Shown here piece after piece: positions 46,243-56,531 of a stretch of 64,000 nt of DNA. This DNA comes from SURF-28 sp034521465. Its GTDB lineage: Bacteria; Bacteroidota; Ignavibacteria; Ignavibacteriales; Melioribacteraceae. The first letter of the stretch is position 1; every line of letters begins with the position of its first letter. A model generated the notes under the pieces. That model worked only from the letters and a program-made list of their open reading frames with translations, did not search any database and was not told where the DNA came from. The translations under genes and the position numbers were made by a program. The stretch lies in NCBI GenBank assembly GCA_034521465.1, contig JAXHMN010000016.1:124001-188000 (forward strand), read 5' to 3'.

Positions 46243-47679
46243 TTACCTCATCAACACCATTTTCTTTGTATCAGAGAAATTTTCAGAGGTGAGTTTGAAG
46301 TAATAAATTCCGCTTGCATAACTCTCTCCGTTCCATTGGATTCTATTTAATCCTGCTTTAGCCATTCCGTTAAATACCTCGTCAACTTTTTCTCCGAGAG
46401 TATTGAATATTTCTACTTTTGCTTTTTCTGTGTTTGCCAGCGAAAATGAAATAATGGTTTCCGGATTAAACGGGTTTGGAAAATTGGGATGTAAGTTATA
46501 ATTAATTTTTAATTCACCTTGTTCATCTACACTTGTCGGTGTTCCCTTAAATTTATAAATCCTGCCGGTAGAGAAAGAACCAAAGTAGAGTTCATTGTTT
46601 TGATCAACACCGAATGTTGAAATCGGGTGACCGGTACTATTAAATATCAACATGTTTGTTGGATTCTCGCCGGGGAAGTAAACCCAAATTCTTTGGGTTA
46701 CAAAGTCACCGTAAACATACCCGCCGTACAATTCATTTGCGTTTGAGCCGCGATAAACAAATCCGCCGGTAATTGATTGTCCGCCGTTCGGATCGTCATG
46801 AGCATATTCCCAAACCGGTAATTCAAGCCCGGTTTGATCGCACCCGCTGGATGGATTAAAGCAGTGGAATCCTTCCATAATATTCCAGCCGTAATTTTTG
46901 CCGCTTTCAATTATGTCGATCTCTTCATAAGCATTTTGTCCAACATCGGCTGCCCAAAGTTGGTTTGTCTCGGGATCAAAACTGAATCGCCATACGTTAC
47001 GTAAACCGTAAGCATAAATCTCTTCGCGCCAACCATTGTTGTTTCCGACAAATGGATTATCATTCGGTATTCCGTAGTTCTTTCCGTTAGTTGGATTATC
47101 AACATCTATTCTTAAAATATTTCCGAGTAGAGTTGATCTATCTTGTCCGCTGTTCAAAGGATCGCCGCCGCTGCCGCCGTCACCAAAAGAAATATAGAGG
47201 TAACCCTCCGGACCAAAAGCAACTTGTCCGCCGTTATGATTGCTGTATGGTTGTTCAACCTCCATTAAAATAAATTCACTATCGCGGTTTGCTCTGTTTG
47301 AATCACTGTCTGAAACAGAAAAACGAGCGATCACTGTTCGGCGCGGATTGCTCGTTGTATAATCGACATAAAAATAACCGTTCTCTTCATAGTCAGGATG
47401 AAATGCTAAACCAAGCAGACCTTGTTCGCCTCCGTAGAGGACAACATCAGTTAAATCCAAAAAAACATCAGCGTTGTTGACGAGTGAGTCATTTTCAAAA
47501 ACCATAATTCTTCCCGGCTGCTCAAGGACGAATAATCTGTTTGTGCCGTCACCGGGATGCTGGATATCCACAGGTGCGTTGAATTCTAAATTCGGAAATG
47601 CTTGAACGTATTCTAATTGTGCAAATGTAAAATTGAATGATGCGGATAAAATTAATCCGAGTAAAATTAACTTTTTCAT
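46243..47679 (-). CDS. PQQ-dependent sugar dehydrogenase-like protein with T9SS sorting domain
   Basis: 478 residues from ATG 47679, which follows AAAGGAGG (an upstream in-frame ATG at 47763 lacks one). Signal peptide, then the six-bladed glucose/sorbosone dehydrogenase fold: NAPVDIQHPGDGTNRLFVLE, QPGRIMVFENDS, GEQGLLGLAFHPDYEENGYF, YSNHNGGQVAFGPEGYLYIS, FGDGGSGGDPLN, and NPFNPETIISFSLANTEKAK at the C-terminus. These enzymes oxidise aldoses at the surface and pass electrons to a quinone or cytochrome; whether PQQ is made here is unknown. Intact frame. Confidence 0.88.
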   Translation of the reverse strand: MKKLILLGLILSASFNFTFAQLEYVQAFPNLEFNAPVDIQHPGDGTNRLFVLEQPGRIMVFENDSLVNNADVFLDLTDVVLYGGEQGLLGLAFHPDYEENGYFYVDYTTSNPRRTVIARFSVSDSDSNRANRDSEFILMEVEQPYSNHNGGQVAFGPEGYLYISFGDGGSGGDPLNSGQDRSTLLGNILRIDVDNPTNGKNYGIPNDNPFVGNNNGWREEIYAYGLRNVWRFSFDPETNQLWAADVGQNAYEEIDIIESGKNYGWNIMEGFHCFNPSSGCDQTGLELPVWEYAHDDPNGGQSITGGFVYRGSNANELYGGYVYGDFVTQRIWVYFPGENPTNMLIFNSTGHPISTFGVDQNNELYFGSFSTGRIYKFKGTPTSVDEQGELKINYNLHPNFPNPFNPETIISFSLANTEKAKVEIFNTLGEKVDEVFNGMAKAGLNRIQWNGESYASGIYYFKLTSENFSDTKKMVLMR

Positions 47680-47894
47680 GTCATGCCTCCTTTGGAAGGT
47701 AAAATGATAATATTTTCGATTAAGTTCAAAACCAAAAAAATATTTTTCAGGGGCAGAATTCAAGATTGTACTGAACTGTTTATATAGTCACGCGATCATA
47801 AGATTGATATAAATATTGAAGAGGCAAAAGCGCTTAGTGGCAATTCTGTTGAGATTTTAGTTTACGGTACAGTGGTTTACGTTGAGTCGGTTTT

Positions 47895-47960
47895 CTTTGC
47901 GCCTCCGCGACTTTGCGGTTAATTAATGAAAAACAACCGCGAAGACGCGAGGACGCAAAG
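47895..47960. repeat. inverted pair of the dispersed CGCAAAG repeat, downstream of the photolyase
   Basis: CTTTGCGCCTCCGCGACTTTGCGGTT, 13 bases, then AACCGCGAAGACGCGAGGACGCAAAG: two copies of the repeat head to head, forming a long imperfect palindrome just after the photolyase stop. Confidence 0.7.
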
Positions 47961-47966
47961 GGAAAT

Positions 47967-49307
47967 TCAAATGAATCTTTTTATATATTTCTTCACATCA
48001 AACTTACGTTTACAGCCGTTGTAGTTCATGTAACGGATTTTGCCGAAGACCGGTCGCTCGGTCCAAGCTCTATCGTGAACTCCACCGATTGACCAAGCGC
48101 AGCCGACGTACCCGTTGGGATCGCGACCGTCAAGTTCGTATTTATCGTTAAGATAAATAGAAATACTCAAGTGCTTCTTCGGAAGTTTCGGTCCATTCAA
48201 GAATTTTCTTTGCCCAATACATCCGCATGTAACCGTGCATTTTACCGGTAGTAACCATTTCAATTTGTGCAGCATTCCAGAGTTCATCGTGAGTCTCAGC
48301 TTTTTCAAATTGATCTAAACTGTAAGTGTATTCACGGTTGTCTTTTCGATGTTCGTTCAAAGTTTTCTTTGCCCATTCGGGAAATCCGTCAAAAGAATCG
48401 TAATCTTTGTTATAAAAGCAAAAGTTATCAGAGAGTTCTCTTCGAACAATGAGTTCTTCTAAAAATGCATCTTTAGTTTCAACACTGTGTTTTCTCGATG
48501 AAGTTTCCATCGCAATTCGCTGTGCTGAAATTTGTCCGAAGTGTAAATAAGGAGAAAGATTTGATAAAACATTTTCATTTGGATCATTTCGCTTTTCATT
48601 ATAGTCAGAAAGTCTTTCCTCAAAAAATGAATCCAACATTTTACGAGCGTTATTCTCACCCGGTTTAATCCAATCAACTTCTTTTACATCGAAATTAATT
48701 TTGAGTGAATTTTCTTGCTTTCTCCCAATCAACTTTTTCTGATTTTAATTTATGTTCTTTTTGCTTGGAAAGTTTTGGAAACTCATCAAGATATTCATCT
48801 AATTGCTTTTTTATTTTTGGACGAATTGTGTAAGCGCCGAATTCTTGTTTCGGCGATGCCTCCCAAACGGGAATGATGTTGTGTGCATCGACAGTGAAAA
48901 ATGGAATATCAATATTTTCTATTACATCCTTTTTCCATTTGCGAACAATTTTTAGTGGATTAAAATCCGAAACGATTGCGGATGATTTTAATTTTTTTGC
49001 AAGCTGTGGATATTTCTTCACCGGGATTACCTATTAAGAAGAAAAATGGAATGTTGAGTTTTTGTAATGATTTTTCAACTGCTTCCAATCCTTTAAGCAT
49101 AAATCCATATTGCCTGATTGTTGCATCGAGAAAATTCGGCACAAGGCAAAATGCAACCACAACCGGCTGATTTAATTCCTTGCCTTTTTCAATTGCAAAC
49201 TGCAAAGCCCAATTATCATTAACACGTTGATCGCGCTGCATCCAGTAAATTACCGGACCATTTCCGTATTCGGCTTCTTTTTGTTGTTTAACTCTTTTTG
49301 AATTCAT
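47967..49307 (-). CDS. phrB: class II CPD photolyase (three frameshifts)
   Basis: Light-driven repair of cyclobutane pyrimidine dimers. Four pieces join in order. They are ATG 49307 with GPVIYWMQRDQRVNDNWALQ and FMLKGLEAVEKSLQKLNIPF; FFTVDAHNIIPVWEASPKQE with FGAYTIRPKIKK; SNLSPYLHFGQISAQRIAME and IVRRELSDNFCFYN; and YELDGRDPNGYVGCAWSIGG with ERPVFGKIRYMNYNGCKRKF. All are hallmarks of class II enzymes. Frame changes near 49000, 48715 and 48165. About 446 residues. Flanked on both sides by paired inverted repeats. Confidence 0.92.
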
Positions 49308-49315
49308 ATGCCCTT

Positions 49316-49381
49316 CTTTGCGGCTTAGTGTCTTCGCGGTTGCTTTTCATTGATTCACCGCAAGGACGCGAAGACACTGAG
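49316..49381. repeat. inverted pair of the dispersed CGCAAAG repeat, upstream of the photolyase
   Basis: CTTTGCGGCTTAGTGTCTTCGCGGTTG, then CACCGCAAGGACGCGAAGACACTGAG: head-to-head copies separated by about 14 bases, between the EVE-domain gene and the photolyase start. Confidence 0.7.
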
Positions 49382-49384
49382 AAA

Positions 49385-49843
49385 TTAATTCCCCATTTTA
49401 ACTATTTCATCAAATTCCACTTTTGATACCGGCATAACAGATAAACGATTTCCGCGTTGAACAAGTTTCATATCTTCCAATTTTGAATTTTCTTTTATAT
49501 CGTTTAACGGAACAGGGTTGTTAAACTTTTTCACGAACTTAACATCAACCATGTACCAAGTCGGTTCATCTTTGTTGCTTTTTGGATCGTAATGTTTGTC
49601 ATCAGGATCAAATGCCGTAAAATCAGGATAACCTTCTTTAACAACTTCACAAATTCCTACTGCGCCGGGAGGTGTTGTGTTGCTGTGGTAGAAAATAACT
49701 TTATCGCCTTTTTTCATTTCATCTCGCATAAAATTTCGTGCTTGATAATTGCGTACTCCGTCCCAGTGAGTTTTTTTATCTTTTTCTAAATCATCAATTG
49801 AATAAACATCCGGTTCTGATTTCATTAACCAATACTTAGCCAT
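49385..49843 (-). CDS. EVE-domain protein
   Basis: 152 residues, single EVE domain (PUA-like fold that recognises modified bases in DNA or RNA): KYWLMKSEPDVYSIDDLEKD, THWDGVRNYQARNFMRDEMK, KGDKVIFYHSNTTPPGAVGI, VSKVEFDEIVKMG. Close relatives are the thymocyte nuclear protein 1/YciI-type EVE proteins. It lies between uvrA and phrB, suggesting a link with DNA damage or modification. Frame intact. Confidence 0.9.
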   Translation of the reverse strand: MAKYWLMKSEPDVYSIDDLEKDKKTHWDGVRNYQARNFMRDEMKKGDKVIFYHSNTTPPGAVGICEVVKEGYPDFTAFDPDDKHYDPKSNKDEPTWYMVDVKFVKKFNNPVPLNDIKENSKLEDMKLVQRGNRLSVMPVSKVEFDEIVKMGN

Positions 49844-49857
49844 GCTTCCTCCAAATT

Positions 49858-52636
49858 TTATAGAACTTTCTTTAAATATTTTCCGGTATATGATTCTTTA
49901 ACAGCTGCAATATCTTCGGGAGTCCCGATGGCGACAATTTCACCGCCTTTGTCACCGGCATCGGGACCTAAATCAATAACGTGATCTGCACTCTTTATTA
50001 TATCTAAATTGTGTTCAATGATTACGACGGAATTTTTATTTTCAATGAGCATCTGAAAACAATTTAATAATTTCGAGATATCATCAAAATGTAAACCGGT
50101 TGTTGGTTCATCGAATATAAAAAGTGTATGGCGGTTTTTCTTTTGTGCCGAAAGATGGAGAGCTAATTTAATTCGCTGTGCTTCACCACCGGAAAGTGTA
50201 TTGGAAGGTTGTCCAAGTTTGATGTAACCCAATCCAACATCGGATAACACTTGAAGATACTTTAATATCTTTTGGTTATTTTCAAAGAAATTCAGAGCTT
50301 CGTCAACGGTCATGTTAAGAACGTCAACAATGTTTTTCCCACGATAAGTTACTTCACGAGTTTCTTTTTTATAACGGGTTCCTTTGCAGTCATCACATTC
50401 TAAATAAAGATCGGCAAGAAATTGCATCTCAATTTTTACAAATCCTTCACCGGAGCAAGTTTCGCATCTTCCACCTGGAACATTGAAAGAAAAGAAACCG
50501 GGTTTATATCCACGAGCTCTTGCTTGAGGTGTATTTGCAAAAAGCTCACGTATATGTTCAAATCCTTTTACGTAACTGATGGGATTTGACCGGGGTGTTT
50601 TACCGATAGGTGATTGATCGACTATTTCAATTTCATCAATATACTTTGTTCCATCAATAGAATCATATTTACCGATTCTAGGTGGATTTTGTCCGAACAT
50701 TTTTGCAATTCCGCCGTAAAGAATATCATGGATCAATGTACTTTTGCCCGATCCGCTTACGCCGGTTACAGCAACAAATTTTCTAAGTGGAATATTGACA
50801 TCAATTCCTTTTAAGTTGTTTTCACGCGCACCTTTTATTTTAATAGATTTAGCTTCCGATGTATCTCTCTCTTTCGGAAGCGGAATTTTTTTCTTTCCGG
50901 AAAGATATTCACCGGTTAGTGATTTTGGATTATCAATTAATTCTTTGTAAGTACCCGTTGCAACAATTTCTCCACCACTTATACCGGCATGCGGTCCCAT
51001 ATCTACAATTAAATCTGCTTGTTCCATCATTTCGGCATCGTGCTCAACGACTAAAACTGTGTTACCAATATCGCGAAGTGATTGTAGTATTTTAATTAAC
51101 CTCGAGTTATCACGTGGATGAAGTCCGATTGTTGGTTCGTCTAAATACATAAAGAGTGCCTATGAGAGCAGAGCCGAGTGAAGTAGCTAAGTTGATTCTT
51201 TGAGTTTCACCGCCGGAGAGCGTACTGCTGAGTCTATCCAATGTCAAATATCCCAAACCAACGTTTACTAAGAATGATAATCGTTTTCTGATTTCCTTTA
51301 AAATTCTTTCGCCGATTTGTTTTTCGTATTCGGAGAGTTGTAGGATTTCAAAAAACTTATGTGCACGCTCAATAGACATTGTGATTAAGTCGTGCATCGA
51401 GTGGTCATCAATTTTAACTTGCAGAGCTTCGCGTCTCAATCGAGAACCCTTACAAGCTTTACAAGTGTTATAACCGCGGTATTTGCTCAACAGTATGCGG
51501 ATATACATTTTGTAAGTTTTCTTTTCTAACTTTTCAAAAAATCCGTCAATGCCAATATAACCGGTAAAACCTTCTTTGACTTTTGTGTATTGTTCTTCCT
51601 TTAGTTTTTCGAAAGGTACGTTAATCGGTATTTGTTGTTCTTTTGCGCTTCGGATTAAATCGCGCAAGTGCTTGCTGAACTTAACAGTTCTAAATGGTGC
51701 AATTGCTCCTTCGGCAAGCGTAAGCTTTGGATTGGGGACAATTAAATTCATGTCGTAATCCATCGTCCTTCCAAAACCTTGACAAACGGGGCAAGCTCCA
51801 AACGGATTATTGAACGAGAAGAATCTTGGTTCCGGTTCTTCGTAACGGATACCACAGCACTCATAAAATTTTGTGAACTCTTTTACTTTGTTTGTCTCGG
51901 CATTTATTACCGCTAATTTTCCTTCACCCTCTTTAAAGGTAGTTTCAATTGAATCAGCAAGTTTGGCTCTTATATCATCTTTACTGGATTTAAATCGGTC
52001 GATTACAACATAAAGTCCATCTTTAGACTTTGCGTTTAAGTCATCTTCGTTTAGATCGTATAATTTATTTTTATAGAAAATCCTGAAGAAACCTTTTCTT
52101 TTAAGCAGGTCAATTTCTTCTTTTATTTTTCTTCCTTCGTGAAGATGCGGTGGATAAGCGAGATAATATTTTCCACCTTCTTCCTGGTCTTCGATCCACT
52201 CGGTAACGGTTTTGGTTGAGTCTCTTGTAACAACATTTCCGCAGTTAAAACAAATAGTTTTACCAATTCTTGCAAAAAGTAAACGAAGGTAGTCATAGAT
52301 CTCAGTGCTGGTTGCCACGGTTGAACGAGGATTTCTTCCCCCTTGTTTTTGTTCAATTGCTACCGCAGGAGAAATTCCGTAAATAAAATCTACATCCGGT
52401 TTGTTCATTCTTTCGAGAAATTGTCTGGCGTAAGATGAAAGAGATTCAACATAGCGCCGTTGACCTTCAGCGTAAATTGTGTCAAAAACGAGGGAAGATT
52501 TCCCCGAACCGCTCACACCGGTAAAAACAATTAATTTATTTCGGGGAAGTTCGAGATCAATATTTTTTAGGTTATGGAGTTTTGCTCCCTTAACAATGAT
52601 TTTATCTTTTGAATATTTGGGTTGATTTTTAGTCAT
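49858..52636 (-). CDS. uvrA: excinuclease ABC subunit A (one frameshift)
   Basis: DNA-damage recognition ATPase of nucleotide excision repair. ATG 52636: IIVKGAKLHNLKNIDLELPR, Walker A FTGVSGSGKSSLVFDTIYAE, the insertion domain with zinc cysteines (CPVCQGFGRTMD, CKACKGSRLRREAL) and signature STLSGGETQRINLATSLGSA. After a shift at about 51147 (an extra base between TLYV and LDEPTIGLHPRDN), the second half: TGVSGSGKSTLIHDILYGG, CETCSGEGFVKIEMQF, CDDCKGTRYKKET, NTLSGGEAQRIKLALHLS. About 926 residues, normal length. Confidence 0.95.
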
Positions 52637-52713
52637 AGTTTGACACGATGCCGCAAAGTTTAAAATTCTATTATAATAAATTTTGGGGAGATTGTGGAAA
52701 GCTGAAACAAAGA

Positions 52714-53325
52714 TTATTTTGAGTTATCGGTTATTGGATTGCGAATGTTTAGAGTAATAATACTTTTAAAATCATCCTCATTGTTTGTATAAAGAGTTAA
52801 ATCTTTAATTTCTGCGGTTGCTGAAATGATTGCATCGCCCACGGACAAGTTGTATGTTTTTCTTAAATCAATTGCTCTCTCTATAATCTCTTCTGAAATT
52901 GGTATAGTATTTATTACCGAAAATAATGTGTTGAAATAAATTTGTTGGGTCTTAGTTATTTTATGATATCCTAACACTTCTAATCGAGATATGTTGGACG
53001 CAAAAACATCCTCTTCTTTATACAGTTTTTTAAGATATGAATGTTTTTCTGAGGCAGAATAGATTATTATGTTACTATCCAAAAGTATCATAAGGATAGA
53101 TCCAAAATCTCTACTTTTACGAACATCTTTTTGCCATTTTGAAGGATCACCGTAATTTGAGATATCAATACTTTTATTTAATAAAGCCCACTTTTCGGAG
53201 TTCTTCTCAATATTAATTTGCTCAGCAATATCTCGAATTTCATATTTTATTTTTAACCGATCAGCAAGCTTCTTAATCAAGTTAACATCATTGTAATTAT
53301 TTGATTCTAATATAATTTTAGTCAT
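52714..53325 (-). CDS. VapB-like antitoxin fused in frame to a VapC-like PIN-domain toxin
   Basis: 203 residues. Residues 1-77 (KIILESNNYNDVNLIKKLAD, ISNYGDPSKWQKDVRKSRDF) match small antitoxins that precede PIN toxins. From about 79, MILLDSNIIIYSASEKHSYL opens a PIN nuclease with the acidic residues of LLDSN, SRLEVLG and SVGDAIISA and the late TNNEDDF. Normally these are two genes. If the T4 in GATTTTGG (about 53104-53107) were T3, the antitoxin would end RDLDLSL with its stop overlapping the toxin ATG (ATGA). So the fusion may be a one-base artefact, or real. Confidence 0.8.
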   Translation of the reverse strand: MTKIILESNNYNDVNLIKKLADRLKIKYEIRDIAEQINIEKNSEKWALLNKSIDISNYGDPSKWQKDVRKSRDFGSILMILLDSNIIIYSASEKHSYLKKLYKEEDVFASNISRLEVLGYHKITKTQQIYFNTLFSVINTIPISEEIIERAIDLRKTYNLSVGDAIISATAEIKDLTLYTNNEDDFKSIITLNIRNPITDNSK

Positions 53326-53435
53326 TTATTCTTCTCTAACACATTGCTTTTAAAATAAAATCAACTTAATAATATTTATCTAATAATGTAATGCAAATAA
53401 TTCCTAAGTAAACTATTCTGTTTCCTTCAAGTTAT

Positions 53436-54458
53436 TTATTTTTGTTCAATCTCTTTCAATTCCTCAATTTTCTTGTCAAGCTTGTTTTGTTCTTCAAATA
53501 ATTTCTGCAATTTCTGGTCTATCTCTTCTTGGTACTCTGCTTGATCCCAATAACCACGTTGTTCAAAGTATGATTTGAATAACCAATTGTGTTTAAGCGC
53601 TTCCATGTTTTCTGCAAACTTTGATGCACCGGAACTTGCATTCTCGGAAAGTTGCAACCAAGTTTGAAATAACAGTTTTTACGGAATCGTAAACCGACTC
53701 ATCCGCCAACAATGCACCGAGAGCGCCTTCGCCTTTGTTAATTTTTGTAGTGAGTTCTTTTATATTCACAATTGTTGTATCAACATCGCTCATTACTTTG
53801 TTAATGCCTTCACCTAATTCAACAATATAGTTTGAGATATCACTTACTCTTGCCGTCATAGTTTCCAAACTTATATCAGCGGAAGTAGTTAAATCTACTG
53901 CGGCGTAATAAAGTTCGTCGTCATTAAATATTTTTCCGACTGTTCCTTGTCCTTCGTTTACTTTTGTGGTTATCTCAGCAAAATCTTTAGTCATAATTCT
54001 TAGGTTAGCAATTACACCTTTACTTTCGGAAATTATTTCTTGAATATTTACCGGATCAACCGACTCAATCATACCACCCTCTTCAACTCGCTCATAGTTT
54101 GATGTGCCGGGCGTAATAGAGACGACTTTTTTCCCAACTAGTCCTTCGGTAGAGATTGATGCCACGCTGTTGAGTCGAATAAAATTTCTAACTCCTTCTT
54201 CAATTCTCATTACAACTATTATTTTGCCGGTTGTATCCGAGGCGAGTGAAATTTCACTTACGCTTCCGATGTCATAACCACTTAGGCGTACCGGGCGCCG
54301 GTCTTTAAACCTTCAACTTCACTGAAAACTGTTTTTACTCTGATGGTGCTCGTAAAAAGTGAATCTTTATTTCCGATAAAAAGAATTCCCACAATAATTA
54401 AGACGGTCCCGATAAAAACAAACAATCCGAGTCTAACGCCTTCTAAATGCTTAAACAT
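53436..54458 (-). CDS. MlaD/MCE-domain lipid-transport protein (two frameshifts)
   Basis: ATG 54458 gives MFKHLEGVRLGLFVFIGTVL (single N-terminal anchor) and the MCE domain start RVKTVFSEVEGLKTGAP. A C missing from a C run near 54300 breaks the frame before VRLSGYDIGSVSEISLASDT; it continues STEGLVGKKVVSITPG, then a long helical, coiled tail (KVNEGQGTVGKIFNDDELYY, KINKGEGALGALLADE). Another shift near 53650 leads to a lysine/glutamate-rich coiled C-terminus. About 340 residues. Substrate-binding partner of the adjacent ATPase and permease. Confidence 0.88.
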
Positions 54459-54470
54459 TTTTTGCCCCTT

Positions 54471-55205
54471 TTATTCATTAACTATTTCTGTACTGAAGAA
54501 GTTTTTCAAAAATTTGTCATCTGAATTAACGAGTTCTTCAATTGTTCCTTCGTTGGAGATCTTTGAGTTTCTCAAAAATATTGCACGGTCTGCTATTATA
54601 TTTGCACAAATTAGATCATGTGTTACGACGATGGATGTCATGTTCAGTCTTTTCTGAAGAGTTAAAATCAAATCGCTGATTTCTTTTGAAGATATTGGAT
54701 CTAAACCGGTTGTCGGTTCATCATAAAGCATTAGTTCAGGTTCAGTAATTATTGATCGCGCAAGCCCAATTCGTTTTTTCATCCCGCCGGAAAGTTCGGA
54801 AGGCATCTTGTCAATTGCGCTTTCGAGAGAAACATGCTCCAAAGCTTTGTTAACTTTTTCATCAATCTCTTCTTGTGAAAAGTCAAAGTTTTTTTTGAGC
54901 GGAAATTCTAAATTCTGACGCACCGACATTGAATCATATAAAGCGGCGCCCTGAAACAGAAATCCTATATTTCTTCTAATTTTATTCAATTCTTTTTTGG
55001 AGACTTCGACAATATTATTATCTTTAATAAAAATCTTTCCGCTGTCAGGGTTCATCAACCCGATTATGCATTTAAGCAATACACTTTTACCGGTTCCGCT
55101 CTGTCCGAATACGACAAAGTTTTCACCCTCTTTAACATTAAGCGAAATATCGTCTAACACAATTAGGTCACCGAATCGCTTTGATAAGTTTTCGATATTT
55201 ATCAT
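54471..55205 (-). CDS. mlaF: MlaF-type ABC transporter ATP-binding protein
   Basis: About 244 residues from the ATG at 55205, which overlaps the permease stop (TAATG); a longer start at 55226 is possible. Walker A GQSGTGKSVLLKCIIG, Q-loop FLFQGAALYDSMSV (the phenylalanine-glutamine-glycine-alanine pattern typical of Mla/Ttg2A ATPases), signature ELSGGMKKRIGLAR, Walker B LMLYDEPTTGLDP and switch His in VVTHD. Powers phospholipid or hydrophobe transport together with the MCE protein. Confidence 0.93.
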   Translation of the reverse strand: MINIENLSKRFGDLIVLDDISLNVKEGENFVVFGQSGTGKSVLLKCIIGLMNPDSGKIFIKDNNIVEVSKKELNKIRRNIGFLFQGAALYDSMSVRQNLEFPLKKNFDFSQEEIDEKVNKALEHVSLESAIDKMPSELSGGMKKRIGLARSIITEPELMLYDEPTTGLDPISSKEISDLILTLQKRLNMTSIVVTHDLICANIIADRAIFLRNSKISNEGTIEELVNSDDKFLKNFFSTEIVNE

Positions 55206-56011
55206 TACAGAGTCGGCCATACCCACATCGTTACTTTTACAAGAACCATGTCAAAAATTAAAATTAATAAAGAGGACATAACAACAGCAGTGGTGGAAGC
55301 TCTGCCAACACCCTCGGTTCCGCCTTCTGCAATAAACCCCTTATAAGAACCAACAATTCCAACAATAAAACCGAACACAAATGTTTTTGCTACACCCGGA
55401 ATTAAGTCTCCGAACTCAATTGCATTGATAACGGCGTTTTGGTAATATGTGAAACTCATACTTTCGGCAATAATAACGGCAAGATATCCACCAATAATTG
55501 CGATGAAAATAACATAGATTGTTAGTATGGGAAGTATCATCGTAGTTGCAATTGTTCGAGTGACAACTAAATAGTTGTATGGATTAATTCCCGAAACTTC
55601 CATTGCATCTATTTGTTCGGTTACGCGCATCGATCCAAGTTCAGCGCCTATACCGGAGCTAACTCTTCCCGCAAAGATTAGCGCCGTTATAACCGGGCCG
55701 AGTTCTCTAACTACAGAAAGGGAAACGGTTGCCGGAAGAAAATCTGTTGCCCCAAAACGAGCCAAAACCGGCCAGCTTTGCAGCGCTAAAACTAAACCAA
55801 TTATAAAACCAGTTACACTTACAATGGGAAAAGTTTTAACACCTAACTCATCCATATGTTTTTTAACTTCTAATACTTCATAGGGCGGAATGAATAACTG
55901 CTTGAAGAATTCTAACGTAAAAATTGTTAGTCCGCTTATATTTGCAAAAAAGTTATAAAACGTTTGAGATATGCCGGCGCTTTTCTCGTATTTAATTTGC
56001 GGAAGATTCAT
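55205..56011 (-). CDS. mlaE: MlaE-type ABC transporter permease
   Basis: 268 residues, five to six membrane helices, with the family landmarks FPIVSVTGFIIGLVLALQSW, VVRELGPVITALIFAGRVSS, GIGAELGSMRVTEQIDAMEV and VKTFVFGFIVGIVGSYKGF-like region (AKTFVFGFIVGIVGSYKGF). First gene of the Mla-like operon, coupled to the ATPase. Frame intact. Likely moves phospholipids between the inner membrane and the periplasmic MCE protein. Confidence 0.93.
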   Translation of the reverse strand: MNLPQIKYEKSAGISQTFYNFFANISGLTIFTLEFFKQLFIPPYEVLEVKKHMDELGVKTFPIVSVTGFIIGLVLALQSWPVLARFGATDFLPATVSLSVVRELGPVITALIFAGRVSSGIGAELGSMRVTEQIDAMEVSGINPYNYLVVTRTIATTMILPILTIYVIFIAIIGGYLAVIIAESMSFTYYQNAVINAIEFGDLIPGVAKTFVFGFIVGIVGSYKGFIAEGGTEGVGRASTTAVVMSSLLILIFDMVLVKVTMWVWPTL

Positions 56012-56153
56012 TTACTTGTGTTTGTCTGAGTTAATTGACTTCTAAAATAAAAAATAAAAAAGAAAGAAATAAGATTAATAAGCAAAGTATGTTTTAAAAA
56101 TTAATCCAAAACTTTTGAGAAAATTGAGTTAAACTTAGCCGCAAAAATCGAGA

Positions 56154-56531
56154 TCAAAATGCATTGATAATATGGTTAATTTGCGGATCTTCGTTCGGAA
56201 ATTTTAATATAGCAATTACATCGATCCGGGCATCTTTGAACTCCACCTTTTCTCCCTTATCCATAATAAATAGCTCTGAAATTTTTCTTACTTGTTTTTG
56301 CTTGGACTTCGTCACTGCAAGTTCGGGCGGACCGAATTCCAAGTTTTTACGAAATTTTACTTCGATAAAAACTAATGTATCTTTGTCTTTTGCAACAATA
56401 TCAACTTCACCGTGTCCATACCTGTAATTTTGTTCGATTATTTCATAACCTTTTTCTTTAATAAACTTGACTGCTAATTCTTCTCCGTAACTCCCTTTTT
56501 CTGTTTTGAATGTGCCATTAACTTTTTCCAT
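56154..56531 (-). CDS. yraN: YraN family protein (UPF0102)
   Basis: 125 residues with the endonuclease-like core of the UPF0102 family: GSYGEELAVKFIKEKGYEII, EQNYRYGHGEVDIVAKDKDT, LVFIEVKFRKNLEFGPPELA, VTKSKQKQVRKISELFI. The E/D...E-V-K pattern is that of Holliday-resolvase-like PDDEXK folds; biochemical role unproven. Overlaps the 3' end of rnhB by 14 bases, the usual neighbour. Confidence 0.92.
   Translation of the reverse strand: MEKVNGTFKTEKGSYGEELAVKFIKEKGYEIIEQNYRYGHGEVDIVAKDKDTLVFIEVKFRKNLEFGPPELAVTKSKQKQVRKISELFIMDKGEKVEFKDARIDVIAILKFPNEDPQINHIINAF

Noticed and set aside
47796..47922. Plus-strand open stretch reading KIDINIEEAKALSGNSVEILV downstream of the sugar dehydrogenase start region
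   Set aside because: About 41 codons with no start codon or ribosome-binding site, ending inside a repeat; no recognisable family, so it is not called as a gene.
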